In this document: positions 1 to 7,465 of the stretch, in pieces
Layout of the letters: every line of letters starts with the position of its first letter
How positions within the stretch are numbered: position 1 is the stretch's first letter
Notes under the pieces: generated by a model
Told to the model about the DNA's origin: nothing
The model's database searches: none
Seen by the model: only the letters and a program-made list of their open reading frames with translations
Made by a program: the position numbers and the translations under genes
From: an uncultured Solimonas sp.
GTDB lineage: Bacteria; Pseudomonadota; Gammaproteobacteria; Nevskiales; Nevskiaceae
Assembly (NCBI GenBank): GCA_946478985.1
Contig: CAMLDZ010000063.1
Coordinates: forward strand, 1 to 16,405
Reading direction: 5' to 3'
DNA: 16,405 nt

Positions 1-120
1 CGCGAGGTCGATGCGATGCTATGGACCGTGATCGGCGGCCCGCTCGCCGCGCAGCGCGTGCTGGATGACATCGAGGCGGCGGTGCTGCAGCCGAAGTCGG
101 CGCTCGCAACTGCGCAATGA
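1..120 (+). CDS. Periplasmic siderophore/iron ABC transporter substrate-binding protein, C-terminal tail (partial)
   Basis: Only the last 39 codons are in the window, ending at TGA 118-120. The visible tail includes the stretch LWTVIGGPLAAQRVLDDI, which resembles the C-terminal helix of FhuD/FecB-type iron-siderophore binding proteins of the periplasmic binding protein fold. Such proteins capture ferric siderophore in the periplasm and deliver it to FecCD permeases. Two FecCD permeases, an ATPase and an MFS transporter follow on the same strand, which supports the call. The next gene is about 460 bases away, an unusual gap filled by palindromic repeats. The substrate cannot be judged from this fragment. 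Confidence 0.8.
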   Translation, partial: REVDAMLWTVIGGPLAAQRVLDDIEAAVLQPKSALATAQ

Positions 121-133
121 CGGCTGCACCACG

Positions 134-272
134 TGCCTTCCCTTATCCCCGTGAACGGGCAGAAGGTGCCTGCAGGGCGGATGAGGGGCAGGCGGCAGAC
201 GCAATGCCAGCTCGCTTGCGCCTGCGGCGCGCCCCTCACCCCAACCCTCTCCCCGCATGCGGGGGAGAGGGA
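134..272. repeat. Palindromic intergenic repeat, copy A
   Basis: This 139-base element starts 13 bases after the stop codon of the binding-protein gene. It is about 93% identical to copy B at 439-576 (my count: 10 mismatches and one extra G). It has a degenerate first hairpin (around 141-164), a GGGCGGATGAGGGG word, then CCCTCACCCCAACCC leading into a second hairpin of CCCTCTCCCC...GGGGAGAGGG type (around 245-271). Such REP-like, non-autonomous hairpin repeats are common in GC-rich proteobacterial intergenic DNA. There is no coding content. The hairpins could stabilise or attenuate the operon mRNA, but that is inference. Confidence 0.85.
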
Positions 273-306
273 GCCACAGCCGACACGCGCACATCTTCGA
301 GAATAT

Positions 307-332
307 CCCTCTCCCCGCACGCGGGGAGAGGG
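307..332. repeat. Solo hairpin module of the same repeat family
   Basis: A perfect inverted repeat with 12-base arms, CCCTCTCCCCGC and GCGGGGAGAGGG, around a two-base centre. It matches the second hairpin of copies A and B but lacks the rest of the element, so it looks like a half-unit. It lies in the 93-base stretch between copy A and the relic gene start at 366. That stretch is about 82 bases longer than the corresponding one after copy B. Confidence 0.8.
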
Positions 333-365
333 GGCAATCACCGCTGGCCGGGCTGCTCGTCATCA

Positions 366-419
366 ATGACTTCGCACCCTGTTTACAGCGCCCTGCTGCT
401 GCTCACCACCGCGCTCGCC
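366..419 (+). pseudogene. Relic duplicate of the 5' end of the FecCD permease gene
   Basis: Starting at ATG 366, 18 codons read MTSHPVYSALLLLTTALA. The permease that begins at 589 reads MNSGPVYGALLLFTAVLA. By eye 40 of 54 bases and 12 of 18 residues match, with many differences at third positions. The similarity stops near 420, and repeat copy B begins at 439. The relic frame is not the permease frame and runs out of frame into the real gene, so it cannot make a functional permease. It is probably a remnant of a diverged duplication or recombination event tied to the flanking repeats. It could instead be the older start of the gene, cut off when the repeat arrived. Confidence 0.65.
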
Positions 420-438
420 ACCGCGCAGCGGCACGGCA

Positions 439-576
439 TGCCTTCCCTTCTCCCCGTAAACGGGGAGAAGGTGCCCGCAGGGCGGATGAGGGGCAGGCGG
501 CAGACGCGATGCCAACCTGCTTGCGCCTGTGGCGCACCCCTCACCCCAACCCTCTCCCCGCATGCGGGGAGAGGGA
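439..576. repeat. Palindromic intergenic repeat, copy B
   Basis: This 138-base element is a direct repeat of copy A, offset by 305 bases. It has two perfect hairpins. One lies at 447-470, with 11-base arms CTTCTCCCCGT and ACGGGGAGAAG and a two-base loop. The other, at 550-575, is a gapless 26-base palindrome centred between 562 and 563. The 3' end, GGGGAGAGGGAG, lies directly before ATG 580 and is purine-rich enough to act as the Shine-Dalgarno sequence of the permease gene. Together with copy A, the solo hairpin and the relic start, it accounts for the whole gene-free stretch 121-579. Confidence 0.88.
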
Positions 577-579
577 GAA

Positions 580-1599
580 ATGCCGGCGATGAACTCAGGC
601 CCCGTCTACGGCGCCCTGCTTCTGTTCACCGCCGTGCTGGCGCTGGGTTCGCTCGGTATCGGCGCCGGCACGGTCGGCATGGGCGACGCGCTGCACTGGC
701 TGACGCGCGGCCTGAACAGCACCGACGCGCAGACTGCGCTGGTACTCGGCGAATTGCGCCTGCCGCGCGTGCTCAAGGCGCTTTTCATCGGCGCCGCGCT
801 CGGCGCCGCCGGCGTGCTGCTGCAGGCGGTGACGCGCAATCCGCTGGCCGAGGCCGGCCTGCTTGGCGTCAACAGCGGCGCGGCGCTGGCGGTGGCGCTG
901 GGCATCGCCGTGCACGGCGCGCTGACGCCATCGCTGCAGCTGAGCTGGGCGCTGGCCGGTGCACTGCTCGGCAGCGCGATCGCGCTGCTGCTCGCGCATG
1001 CCGGCCGCGGCGGCGCCTCGCCGCTGCGCCTGGTGCTCGCGGGCCTGGCGATCGGCGCGAGCTGCCAGAGCCTCACCGCCTGGCTGTCGCTGGCCAACAA
1101 CGCCAATCTCGACCAGTTCCGCTTCTGGCTGCTCGGCTCGCTCACGCATCCGCCGGCCGGCCTGCTGCTGCCGGGCTTCGCGCTGATCGGCGCCGGCCTG
1201 CTGCTGGCGATCCTGCTGCTGCGGCCGCTGGCGGCGCTGGCGCTGGGCGATGAACTCGCGCAGAGCCTGGGCCACCCGCCGATGCGCACGCGCAGCCTCG
1301 CGGTGCTGGCGGTGGCGCTGCTGGCCGGCAGCGCGGTGGCGCTGGCCGGGCCGATCGCCTTCCTCGGGCTGATCGCGCCGTACACGGCGCGCGCGCTGGG
1401 CGGTGTCGCGCTGGCCGCGCAGCTGGCGTTCGCGGTTCCGCTCGGCGCGATCCTGCTGTTGGCAGCCGACCTCGCCGCGCGGCTGATCGTCGCGCCGTAC
1501 GAAGCCCCGGTCAGCGCGCTGCTGGCGCTGCTCGGCGCGCCGCTGCTGATCTGGATGGTGCGCCGCGACGCCGCGCTGGCACTGGTGAGTTCGCGATGA
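580..1599 (+). CDS. FecCD-family iron-siderophore ABC transporter permease, first subunit
   Basis: An inner-membrane permease of the FecCD/BtuC family that would pair with the next gene to form the translocation path for a ferric siderophore or related chelate. From ATG 580 it has 339 residues, a normal family length, with many hydrophobic segments. Family landmarks are LRLPRVLKALFIGAALGAAG near residues 60-80, RNPLAEAGLLGVNSGAAL just after, GPIAFLGLIAPY in the C-terminal half, and APYEAPVSALLALLGAPLL near the end. The start is uncertain. ATG 580 has the purine tract AGAGGGAGAA just upstream, supplied by repeat B, while ATG 589 aligns with the relic start at 366. The stop overlaps the next start by 4 bases (ATGA), so translation is probably coupled. 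Confidence 0.92.
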   Translation: MPAMNSGPVYGALLLFTAVLALGSLGIGAGTVGMGDALHWLTRGLNSTDAQTALVLGELRLPRVLKALFIGAALGAAGVLLQAVTRNPLAEAGLLGVNSGAALAVALGIAVHGALTPSLQLSWALAGALLGSAIALLLAHAGRGGASPLRLVLAGLAIGASCQSLTAWLSLANNANLDQFRFWLLGSLTHPPAGLLLPGFALIGAGLLLAILLLRPLAALALGDELAQSLGHPPMRTRSLAVLAVALLAGSAVALAGPIAFLGLIAPYTARALGGVALAAQLAFAVPLGAILLLAADLAARLIVAPYEAPVSALLALLGAPLLIWMVRRDAALALVSSR

Positions 1600-2567
1600 A
1601 CGCGCTGCGCACACTGCCGCTGCTGGTCCTGGCGCTACTGGCGCTCGCCGCGCTGGCGGCCGGCCATCCCTCGCTGACGCCGCTGCAGCTGCTCGATGGC
1701 TTGCGCGGCAGCGGCCCGGGCTGGCAACAGCTGCTGGTGCTCAATATCCGCCTGCCGCGGCTGATCGCCGCGCTGGTGGTCGGCGCGGCGCTCGGCTCCG
1801 CCGGCATGCTGCTGCAGACGCTGGCGCGCAACCGCCTCGCCAGCCCCGATGTGCTCGGCCTCAACGACGGCGCGCTGATGGCGATGGCGCTGACGCTGCT
1901 GCTCACGCCCGCGGCAATGCTCGGACCGTGGTGGTGCGCGCTGCTCGGCGCGCTGGGCACCGCGCTGTTCGTGCTGCTCGCTGCCGGCGGCGTCGGCACG
2001 CAGGGCTATCGCGTGCTGGTGGTGGGCCTGGGCGTCGCCAGCCTGCTGCGCGCCGGCTTCGACATCGCGCTGGCGACGCTGCCGATCTTCCACGCCAGCG
2101 GCATCTACGCCTTCAGCGTCGGCAGCCTGTCCGGTCGCAGCGGCGGCGTGGTGACGATCGCCGCGATCGTGCTCGCGGTATTGCTCGCCGCCAGCCTGCC
2201 CTTGCTGCGCAGCCTGCGCCTGCTCGGCCTGCACGACGACAGCATCCGCAGCCTGGGCGTGCGGCTGGAATCGCTGCGGCTGGCGGTGCTGCTGCTCGCC
2301 GCCGCGCTGGCGGGGCTCGCGGTCAGCGTCGCCGGGCCGGTCGGCTTCGTCGCGATCGCCGCGCCGATCTTCGCGCGCCAGCTGCCGGGCGCGGCGCCGG
2401 TGTCGCTGTGGAACGCGGCGGCGATCGGCGCGGCGCTGGTGGTGGCCGCCGACCTCGCCGGCCGCTACCTCGCGCCGCCGGCGGAGGTGCCGGCCGGCGT
2501 CGTCAGCGGCCTGCTCGGCGGACCGTTCCTGCTGTGGCTGCTGCTGCGGCCGACGCGCGATGTCTGA
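1596..2567 (+). CDS. FecCD-family iron-siderophore ABC transporter permease, second subunit
   Basis: A 323-residue polytopic membrane protein, the second FecCD/BtuC-type permease of the importer. Landmarks are NIRLPRLIAALVVGAALGSA near residues 50-68, the following RNRLASPDVLGLNDGAL, SVGSLSGRS mid-protein, AGPVGFVAIAAPIFAR in the C-terminal part, and PPAEVPAGVVSGLLGGPFLL near the end. The start ATG lies in the stop of the preceding permease, with a GGTGAG Shine-Dalgarno sequence about seven bases upstream. Two non-identical permeases side by side suggest a heterodimer, as in FecC/FecD or FhuB halves. The coding part ends 8 bases before repeat copy C, which separates it from its ATPase partner. 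Confidence 0.92.
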   Translation: MNALRTLPLLVLALLALAALAAGHPSLTPLQLLDGLRGSGPGWQQLLVLNIRLPRLIAALVVGAALGSAGMLLQTLARNRLASPDVLGLNDGALMAMALTLLLTPAAMLGPWWCALLGALGTALFVLLAAGGVGTQGYRVLVVGLGVASLLRAGFDIALATLPIFHASGIYAFSVGSLSGRSGGVVTIAAIVLAVLLAASLPLLRSLRLLGLHDDSIRSLGVRLESLRLAVLLLAAALAGLAVSVAGPVGFVAIAAPIFARQLPGAAPVSLWNAAAIGAALVVAADLAGRYLAPPAEVPAGVVSGLLGGPFLLWLLLRPTRDV

Positions 2568-2575
2568 GCGCCGCC

Positions 2576-2673
2576 GCCCTCATCCGGCGCTGCGCGCCAC
2601 CTTCTCCCGCGCGCGGGAGAAGGCAAGCATGAGCCCCTCTCCCGCTTGCGGGAGAGGGGTTGGGGGTGAGGGC
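2576..2673. repeat. Palindromic intergenic repeat, copy C (re-ordered and inverted)
   Basis: A 98-base element bounded by the inverted heptamers GCCCTCA (2576-2582) and TGAGGGC (2667-2673). It holds two perfect 12-base-arm hairpins: CCTTCTCCCGCG/CGCGGGAGAAGG at 2600-2623 and CCCCTCTCCCGC/GCGGGAGAGGGG at 2634-2659. The same two modules occur in copies A and B, but read on the minus strand the order here is swapped relative to them. It fills the 114-base gap between the second permease and the ATPase gene, which breaks the otherwise overlapping operon. The right end, GGGGGTGAGGGC, may contribute to the ribosome binding site for ATG 2682. Confidence 0.85.
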
Positions 2674-2681
2674 GGCGAGCG

Positions 2682-3476
2682 ATGAACATCGAAGTCGACG
2701 ACCTCCACGCCGGCTACGGCAAGCACGCGGTGCTCCGCAGCCTGAGCCTGCGCATCGCGCCCGGCGCGGTCAGCGTCATCGTCGGCGCCAACGGCTGCGG
2801 CAAGAGCACGCTGCTGCGCTGCATGGCGCGGCTGCATCGGCCGGCGTCCGGCGCGATCCGCGTCGGCGGTGATGACCTCGCCGCGCTGCCGGCGACGCAG
2901 CGGGCACAGCGGATCGGCTTTCTGCCGCAGTTTCCGCAGGCGCCCGGTGGCCTGCGTGTCGAACAGCTGGTCGCCTTCGGCCGCCATCCGCATCGGCGCC
3001 TGCTGAACCGCTGGTCCGCTGCGGATCGCGAAGCGGTGCGCGAGGCGCTGGCGCAGACCGATCTGCTCGATCACGCGCAGCGCCCGCTGGAGCAGCTCTC
3101 CGGCGGCCAGCGCCAGCGCGCCTGGCTGGCGATGACGCTGGCGCAGCAGACGCCGGTGCTGCTGCTCGACGAGCCGGCGAGCATGCTAGACCCCGGCCAC
3201 CAGCTCGAATTGCTGGCGCTGATCCGCCGCCTGGCCGAGGCCGGCCGCACCGTGGTCATGGTGCTGCACGACCTCGGCGCGGCGCGGCACGCCGACCACC
3301 TGATCGCTCTGGACCGCGGCCAGCTTGCTGCCAGCGGCGCGCCACGCGATGTCCTCACGCCGACGCTGCTGCGGCAGCTGTACGGCATCGACAGCCACAT
3401 CCTGCAGGCACCGGACGGCAGTCCGGTGGTCGTGCCGCTGCGCGCGCTGCAGGCCCACGAAAGGACGTCCGCATGA
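2682..3476 (+). CDS. Iron-siderophore ABC transporter ATP-binding protein (FecE/FhuC type)
   Basis: A 264-residue cytoplasmic ATPase that would energise the FecCD permease pair. The motifs are complete: Walker A GANGCGKST at residues 35-43, a Q-loop in FLPQ at 80-83, the ABC signature LSGGQ at 139-143, Walker B VLLLDEP at 159-165, the D-loop region around 168-172, and the switch histidine in VLHD at 194-197. The order, spacing and length match FecE/FhuC/BtuD importer ATPases. The start is preceded by a GGGTGAGGG tract from repeat copy C. Its stop overlaps the MFS start in an ATGA junction, so the next gene belongs to the same translational unit. Confidence 0.93.
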   Translation: MNIEVDDLHAGYGKHAVLRSLSLRIAPGAVSVIVGANGCGKSTLLRCMARLHRPASGAIRVGGDDLAALPATQRAQRIGFLPQFPQAPGGLRVEQLVAFGRHPHRRLLNRWSAADREAVREALAQTDLLDHAQRPLEQLSGGQRQRAWLAMTLAQQTPVLLLDEPASMLDPGHQLELLALIRRLAEAGRTVVMVLHDLGAARHADHLIALDRGQLAASGAPRDVLTPTLLRQLYGIDSHILQAPDGSPVVVPLRALQAHERTSA

Positions 3477-4723
3477 CCGCTGCATCCGCCACCCCGCCCG
3501 CCGCACCGCCCGCCGCACCGCCGCACGAGCGCCGCCTGCTGCTGCTGCTCGCCGCGCTGCAGTTCACCCACCTGCTCGACTACATGGTGCTGATGCCGCT
3601 CGGCGCCGAGGTGATGCGCAGCTTCGGCGTCAGCGCCACGCAGTTCGGCCTGCTGGTCGGCGCCTACACGCTGGCCTCGGCCAGCGCCTCGCTGGCCGGC
3701 AGCGGCCTGCTCGACCGCGTATCACGGCGGACCACGCTGCTGGCGCTGCTGGCCGGCTTCATTGTCGCCACGCTCGGCTGCGCGCTGGCGCCGCACTACC
3801 CGGCGCTGCTGGCGGCGCGCGCTGCCGCCGGGGCCTGCGCCGGCCTGATGGTGGCGACGGTGCTGGCAATCATCGCCGACCGCGTGCCGCCGCCGCGGCG
3901 CGGCGCGGCGATCGGCACGGTGATGTCGGCATTCGGCATCTGTGCGGTGATCGGTGTGCCGAGCGGCCTGTGGCTGGCCGCGCAGGGCGGCTGGCGCCTG
4001 CCGTTCTTCGCAGTGGCCGGACTCGCTGCGACGCTGTGGCTGGTGCTGCTGCGCGTACTGCCGCAGACCCCGCACGATCCGCAGGCGGCACGCAGCAGCC
4101 TCGCCGATATCGTCCGCCAACCAGGCCTGGCGCTGGGCTGGCTGCTGAGCTTCGGCATCGTCTTCGCGGGCTTCCTGATCGTGCCGTATCTGGGCGCGCA
4201 TCTGAACGGCGCGCTTGGCGTTGCGCTGCCGCAGCTATCGTGGCTGTATCTGCTCGCCGGTGGCGCGACCTTCTTCGCGGCGCGCCTGATCGGCCGCGCC
4301 AGCGACCGCTACGGCGCGATCCGCGTGCTGAGCCTGCTGATGCTGCTCAGCGTGATTCCCCACCTGTGGCTGACCCACCTGCAGCCCGGCCCGCTGCTGC
4401 TGACCGCCGCCGTGTTCATGCTGTTCATGCTGCTGACCGCGACGCGCGGCATTCCGGCGCTGGCCTGGCTGATCAATCGCGTGCCCGGCCCGCTGCGCGG
4501 CCGCTGGCTGGCGATCAACATCGCCTGCACCGACGCCGCCTCGGGCCTGGCGGCCTGGACCACCGGCGTGCTGGTCGGCAGCGGCAGCGACGGCCAGCTC
4601 GCCGATTTCGGCCGCGCCGGCTGGCTCGCCGTCGGCGTCACCGCAGCGACGCTGCTACTGGTCTGGAAGCTGCACGGCGCCGAGCGACGGGCGGCCCTGT
4701 CGGCGGGCGCGCCGGCCGCCTGA
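3473..4723 (+). CDS. MFS transporter coupled to the siderophore ABC importer
   Basis: A 416-residue major facilitator superfamily protein of the DHA1/AraJ-like kind, expected in the inner membrane with 12 helices. After a Pro/Ala-rich N-terminus (residues 1-18), the first helix carries an aspartate (D36 in THLLDYMVLMPLG). A motif-A type loop, GSGLLDRVSRR, is at 77-87, and a weaker one, ARLIGRASDRYGAIR, lies in the second half. The ATG overlaps the ATPase stop and has AAGGA upstream. Its position as last gene of a siderophore-uptake operon suggests export of the apo-siderophore or a role after uptake, but drug-efflux paralogues look alike. The stop lies only 7 bases from the end of the convergent cupin gene, with no terminator visible between. 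Confidence 0.85.
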   Translation: MTAASATPPAAPPAAPPHERRLLLLLAALQFTHLLDYMVLMPLGAEVMRSFGVSATQFGLLVGAYTLASASASLAGSGLLDRVSRRTTLLALLAGFIVATLGCALAPHYPALLAARAAAGACAGLMVATVLAIIADRVPPPRRGAAIGTVMSAFGICAVIGVPSGLWLAAQGGWRLPFFAVAGLAATLWLVLLRVLPQTPHDPQAARSSLADIVRQPGLALGWLLSFGIVFAGFLIVPYLGAHLNGALGVALPQLSWLYLLAGGATFFAARLIGRASDRYGAIRVLSLLMLLSVIPHLWLTHLQPGPLLLTAAVFMLFMLLTATRGIPALAWLINRVPGPLRGRWLAINIACTDAASGLAAWTTGVLVGSGSDGQLADFGRAGWLAVGVTAATLLLVWKLHGAERRAALSAGAPAA

Positions 4724-4730
4724 GCGCGCT

Positions 4731-5078
4731 TCAGTCGAGGAAGCGCACGCGCCGCTGCCAGATCGCCAGCGCAATGCAGCCGTCGTCGCTGCGCACGCGG
4801 TGCTCGGTGTCCGGTGGATGGATCAGCAGGCTGCCGGCCGGGTGATGGCCGCGCTCGTCGTTCTGGCTGCCGCTGAGAATCAGGATGTGCTCGATGCCGC
4901 GATGCAGGTGCGGCGGCGCGCTGGCGCCGGGCTGGTAGCGCAGCAGCATCGCCGCCGCACCGTCCTCGCCCTGCGCATAGATCGGCAGGCAGTCGATGCC
5001 CTCGTGGAACGGCTGCCAGTCGCGCTCGGCGACACCGGCACCGGCGTCGAGCAGGCCACGCAGCGTCAGGGCATCCAT
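4731..5078 (-). CDS. Small cupin-domain protein in the ureide operon
   Basis: A 115-residue single-domain cupin. The first cupin motif is recognisable as PPHLHRGIEH, with H57, H59 and E63 as likely metal ligands. The second motif is AGSLLIHPPDTEH, giving H93 as the fourth ligand. It resembles ChrR-like cupins. It is the last gene of the run trtA-like, permease, biuH, cupin, 43 bases downstream of biuH. I chose ATG 5078 because upstream codons in frame are Arg/Trp-rich and fall between genes. A role in ureide breakdown is suggested only by position: it may be an accessory metal-dependent enzyme or a small-molecule sensor. No specific reaction can be assigned. Confidence 0.8.
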   Translation of the reverse strand: MDALTLRGLLDAGAGVAERDWQPFHEGIDCLPIYAQGEDGAAAMLLRYQPGASAPPHLHRGIEHILILSGSQNDERGHHPAGSLLIHPPDTEHRVRSDDGCIALAIWQRRVRFLD

Positions 5079-5121
5079 GATCGAGCACCGTGGTGGAAAC
5101 GGCGCCCAGTATGGCGCTGCT

Positions 5122-5805
5122 TCAGGCCAGCGTCTCCAGCAGCGCGGCCGATGGCGCCACTGCACCGAACACACCGCCCTGCATCTTGATCATGTTCAGC
5201 GCGGCGAGGTGATTGCCGTAATCGGTGGCACCGACGCAGTCCTCGAGCATCAGGCATTCGAAGCCGCGGTCGTTGCCCTCGCGCATGGTCGTATGCACGC
5301 AGACGTCGGTGGTGATGCCGCTGAGCACGAGATTGCGGATGCCCTTGAGGTTGAGGATCAGCTCCAGATCGGTGGCGCAGAACGAGCCCTTGCCCGGCTT
5401 GTCGATGATCGCTTCGCCCGGCAGCGGATACAGCTCCTCGATGAGGTCCCAGCCCGGTTCGCCGCGCACCAGGATGCGTCCGCAGGGGCCGGCATCGCCG
5501 ATGCCGGCGCCGATCCGCTGCGAGCGCCAGCGCTTGTTGGCCGGCAGGTCGGCGAGATCCGGCCGGTGGCCCTCGCGCGTATGGATGACGTGGAAGCCGA
5601 GTTCACGCAAGCGCGCCAGCGTGCGCTGGATCGGCGCGATCGGCGCCCGCGTCAGCGCCAGGTCGTAGCCCATCTTGTCGACATAGCCGCCGACGCCGCA
5701 GAAGTCGGTCTGCATGTCGATGATGATCAGCGCGGTGTTGTCCGGGCGCAGATCGCCGTTGTAGGGCCAGGGATAGGGATCGGCGGCGACGTAGCGTTCA
5801 GTCAT
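5122..5805 (-). CDS. biuH: Biuret hydrolase, isochorismatase-fold cysteine hydrolase
   Basis: Predicted to convert biuret to allophanate and ammonia in the cytoplasm. The 227-residue protein has the isochorismatase-like fold with the triad D30 ([11 protein letters not shown]), K136 ([10 protein letters not shown]) and C169 (ITTDVCV). The spacing D to K of 106 and K to C of 33 equals that I recall for the Rhizobium leguminosarum BiuH triad D36/K142/C175. Q209 likewise matches the active-site glutamine recalled as Q215. The N-terminal [10 protein letters not shown] and the stretch [20 protein letters not shown] also look BiuH-like to me. ATG 5805 has AAGGA ahead of it. It follows the permease by 29 bases and lies in one cluster with allophanate hydrolase, the enzyme that uses its product. 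Confidence 0.88.
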   Translation of the reverse strand: MTERYVAADPYPWPYNGDLRPDNTALIIIDMQTDFCGVGGYVDKMGYDLALTRAPIAPIQRTLARLRELGFHVIHTREGHRPDLADLPANKRWRSQRIGAGIGDAGPCGRILVRGEPGWDLIEELYPLPGEAIIDKPGKGSFCATDLELILNLKGIRNLVLSGITTDVCVHTTMREGNDRGFECLMLEDCVGATDYGNHLAALNMIKMQGGVFGAVAPSAALLETLA

Positions 5806-5834
5806 CACGAGGTCCTTACGAGGTGTCGGTTTCG

Positions 5835-7436
5835 TCAGAGCGCCGCTTCGCCGCCGGGCGCGGCATCCTGCGGGCGCGGCTTGGCCGGGGCATTGGCGAG
5901 ATCGGCGCGCGTCGCCAAGCCCTTGAGGAACAGCGCGACGCCCAGATACGCCAGCGCCACCAGCGGTGTGCGCGCGATGCCGATCGCCTCGCTGTGCATG
6001 AAGCCGAAGAAGCTCAGCACCGCGCCGGCGGCGGCGAAGCCGGCAGCCTTGGCGAAGGCGCGGTCGATGATGCAGGCGGCCATTGCCGCCAGGATCAGGC
6101 TGCTGAGGATGGCGCCGCTGCCGAGCAGCTCCAGGCCGTGATAGAGCACGCCGGTGCCGGCGAGCTTGTCGAGGCCGACCGTGGCGGCATTGGTGCCGGC
6201 GGCGGCCAGCGCGTTGTCGATCATCAGCTTGCCCCAGGCGGCGACCTGCGGGATCAGTGACAGGATGATCGCCGGCGCGTGGTTCTTCGGCGTTTCCTGG
6301 AAGGCCTGCGCGCCTATCAGCATGCCGATGTAGAGCAGGATCGGCGAGATCGCCACCACCGGGATCAGCGCCATCATCACCGCGACGATGCCGAACCACG
6401 ACAGGATCAGGACCATCACGCCGGTCGCCGCCGAGTAGCCGATGCGGCCGCCGATCGCCTTCCAGCCCGGATGACCGATGTAGACGGCATTGATGAACGG
6501 GTTGCCGAGACAGCAGCCGATCAGGCTGACGACGCCGTCGGCGGTCAGCACGCGCGTCGTCGGGTAATGGTCGCCGCCGGCCTCCGCCGACTCGACGTTG
6601 TCCATCGCCTCGACCAGGTCGTAGATGCCGAACGGAATCGCGGTGACGAGGATCACGCTCAGGTATTCGAAGCCGCCGAAGACGTGGCCGAACGCCGGCA
6701 GCGGCAGCGAGAAGCCGAAGCTGGCGAACGAGGCGCCGAGCTTGTCCACGCTCATGCCACCGAAGTTGAGGCCGAAGGCCAGGCCGCCCCAGGCGATGAG
6801 CGCACCGACGGCGATCGCCACCAGTCCGGCCGGAATGCCCTTGAAGTAACGCACGCCGCCGAACCAGCTCGTCAGCAGGATCGCGAAGCAGACGATGCCG
6901 ATCAGCGGGTCCATGTACATGTCCAGCGCCGGCCGCAGCGAGATGAAGGCGATCGACACGCCGGCCAGGGCGCCCAGCAGCGCCGCGCGCGGCGTGATCT
7001 TCTTGATCCACGGCGCGACGAAGCCGCCGAGCATCAGCACGAAGCTCTGCACGAACACCCAGGTCAGGCCGGCTTCCCAGCCCTTGACCGGATCGCCGCT
7101 GGCCGCGGCGATCGGCAGCATGATCACGAACACGACGACGAACATGTGCGGCACGCTGATGCCCGACGGCAGCGCGCAGACATCGTTGCGGCCGGTCTTC
7201 TTGGCCAGCTGGTAGGCCAGCCAGGCGTAGTAGAGCGTCGACAGGAACAGCATCAGCCCGGTGGCCGGCAGGATGCGGCCGAAGATCAGCTCGTCCGGCA
7301 GCTTCAGCACGTAGCGCAGCAGCGCCGTCAGCGTCAGCAGGTTGACGAGGATATTGGTGCCGAAGCCGAAGAAGGCATTCCAGTCGCCCGGAACCCAGAT
7401 GCCGGGCTTGGCCACGGCGGTGCTCGTGCTGCTCAT
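5835..7436 (-). CDS. NCS2 (AzgA-like) permease, candidate triuret/biuret or purine-ureide transporter
   Basis: A 533-residue inner-membrane permease, with many hydrophobic segments from about residue 22 to 505 and a Pro/Ala-rich tail. It resembles the NCS2/AzgA branch of nucleobase transporters: a GFGTNILVN start to the first helix, [11 protein letters not shown] at 89-99, and the conserved region 270-330 with [20 protein letters not shown] and [12 protein letters not shown] 7436 was chosen for the GAGGGGGG Shine-Dalgarno sequence about five bases upstream; longer in-frame starts would overlap the upstream gene. It sits between two ureide hydrolases with about 29-base gaps on both sides, so it very probably imports their substrate. 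Whether that is triuret, biuret, or a purine such as urate is open. Confidence 0.88.
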   Translation of the reverse strand: MSSTSTAVAKPGIWVPGDWNAFFGFGTNILVNLLTLTALLRYVLKLPDELIFGRILPATGLMLFLSTLYYAWLAYQLAKKTGRNDVCALPSGISVPHMFVVVFVIMLPIAAASGDPVKGWEAGLTWVFVQSFVLMLGGFVAPWIKKITPRAALLGALAGVSIAFISLRPALDMYMDPLIGIVCFAILLTSWFGGVRYFKGIPAGLVAIAVGALIAWGGLAFGLNFGGMSVDKLGASFASFGFSLPLPAFGHVFGGFEYLSVILVTAIPFGIYDLVEAMDNVESAEAGGDHYPTTRVLTADGVVSLIGCCLGNPFINAVYIGHPGWKAIGGRIGYSAATGVMVLILSWFGIVAVMMALIPVVAISPILLYIGMLIGAQAFQETPKNHAPAIILSLIPQVAAWGKLMIDNALAAAGTNAATVGLDKLAGTGVLYHGLELLGSGAILSSLILAAMAACIIDRAFAKAAGFAAAGAVLSFFGFMHSEAIGIARTPLVALAYLGVALFLKGLATRADLANAPAKPRPQDAAPGGEAAL

Positions 7437-7465
7437 CGAAACCCCCCTCGTCCCCCGCAGGGACT

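Noticed and set aside
134..576. CRISPR array
   Set aside because: Only two full copies and a half copy, 138 bases long and strongly palindromic, with unequal spacing and no cas genes.
117..1253. A 378-codon plus-strand open frame across the repeats and the start of the permease
   Set aside because: It runs through both palindromic repeats and then reads the permease out of frame into an Arg/Ala-rich product. Only the short relic at 366-419 within it shows homology.
595..1614. Long minus-strand frames opposite the permeases, ATPase and MFS gene
   Set aside because: Gln/Arg/Ala-rich shadows caused by high GC content. The plus-strand frames show clear transporter families.
5806..7011. Long upstream extension of the biuH frame into the permease gene
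   Set aside because: The extension is the permease sequence read in the wrong frame. The biuH start at 5805 has a proper ribosome site and matches the family N-terminus.
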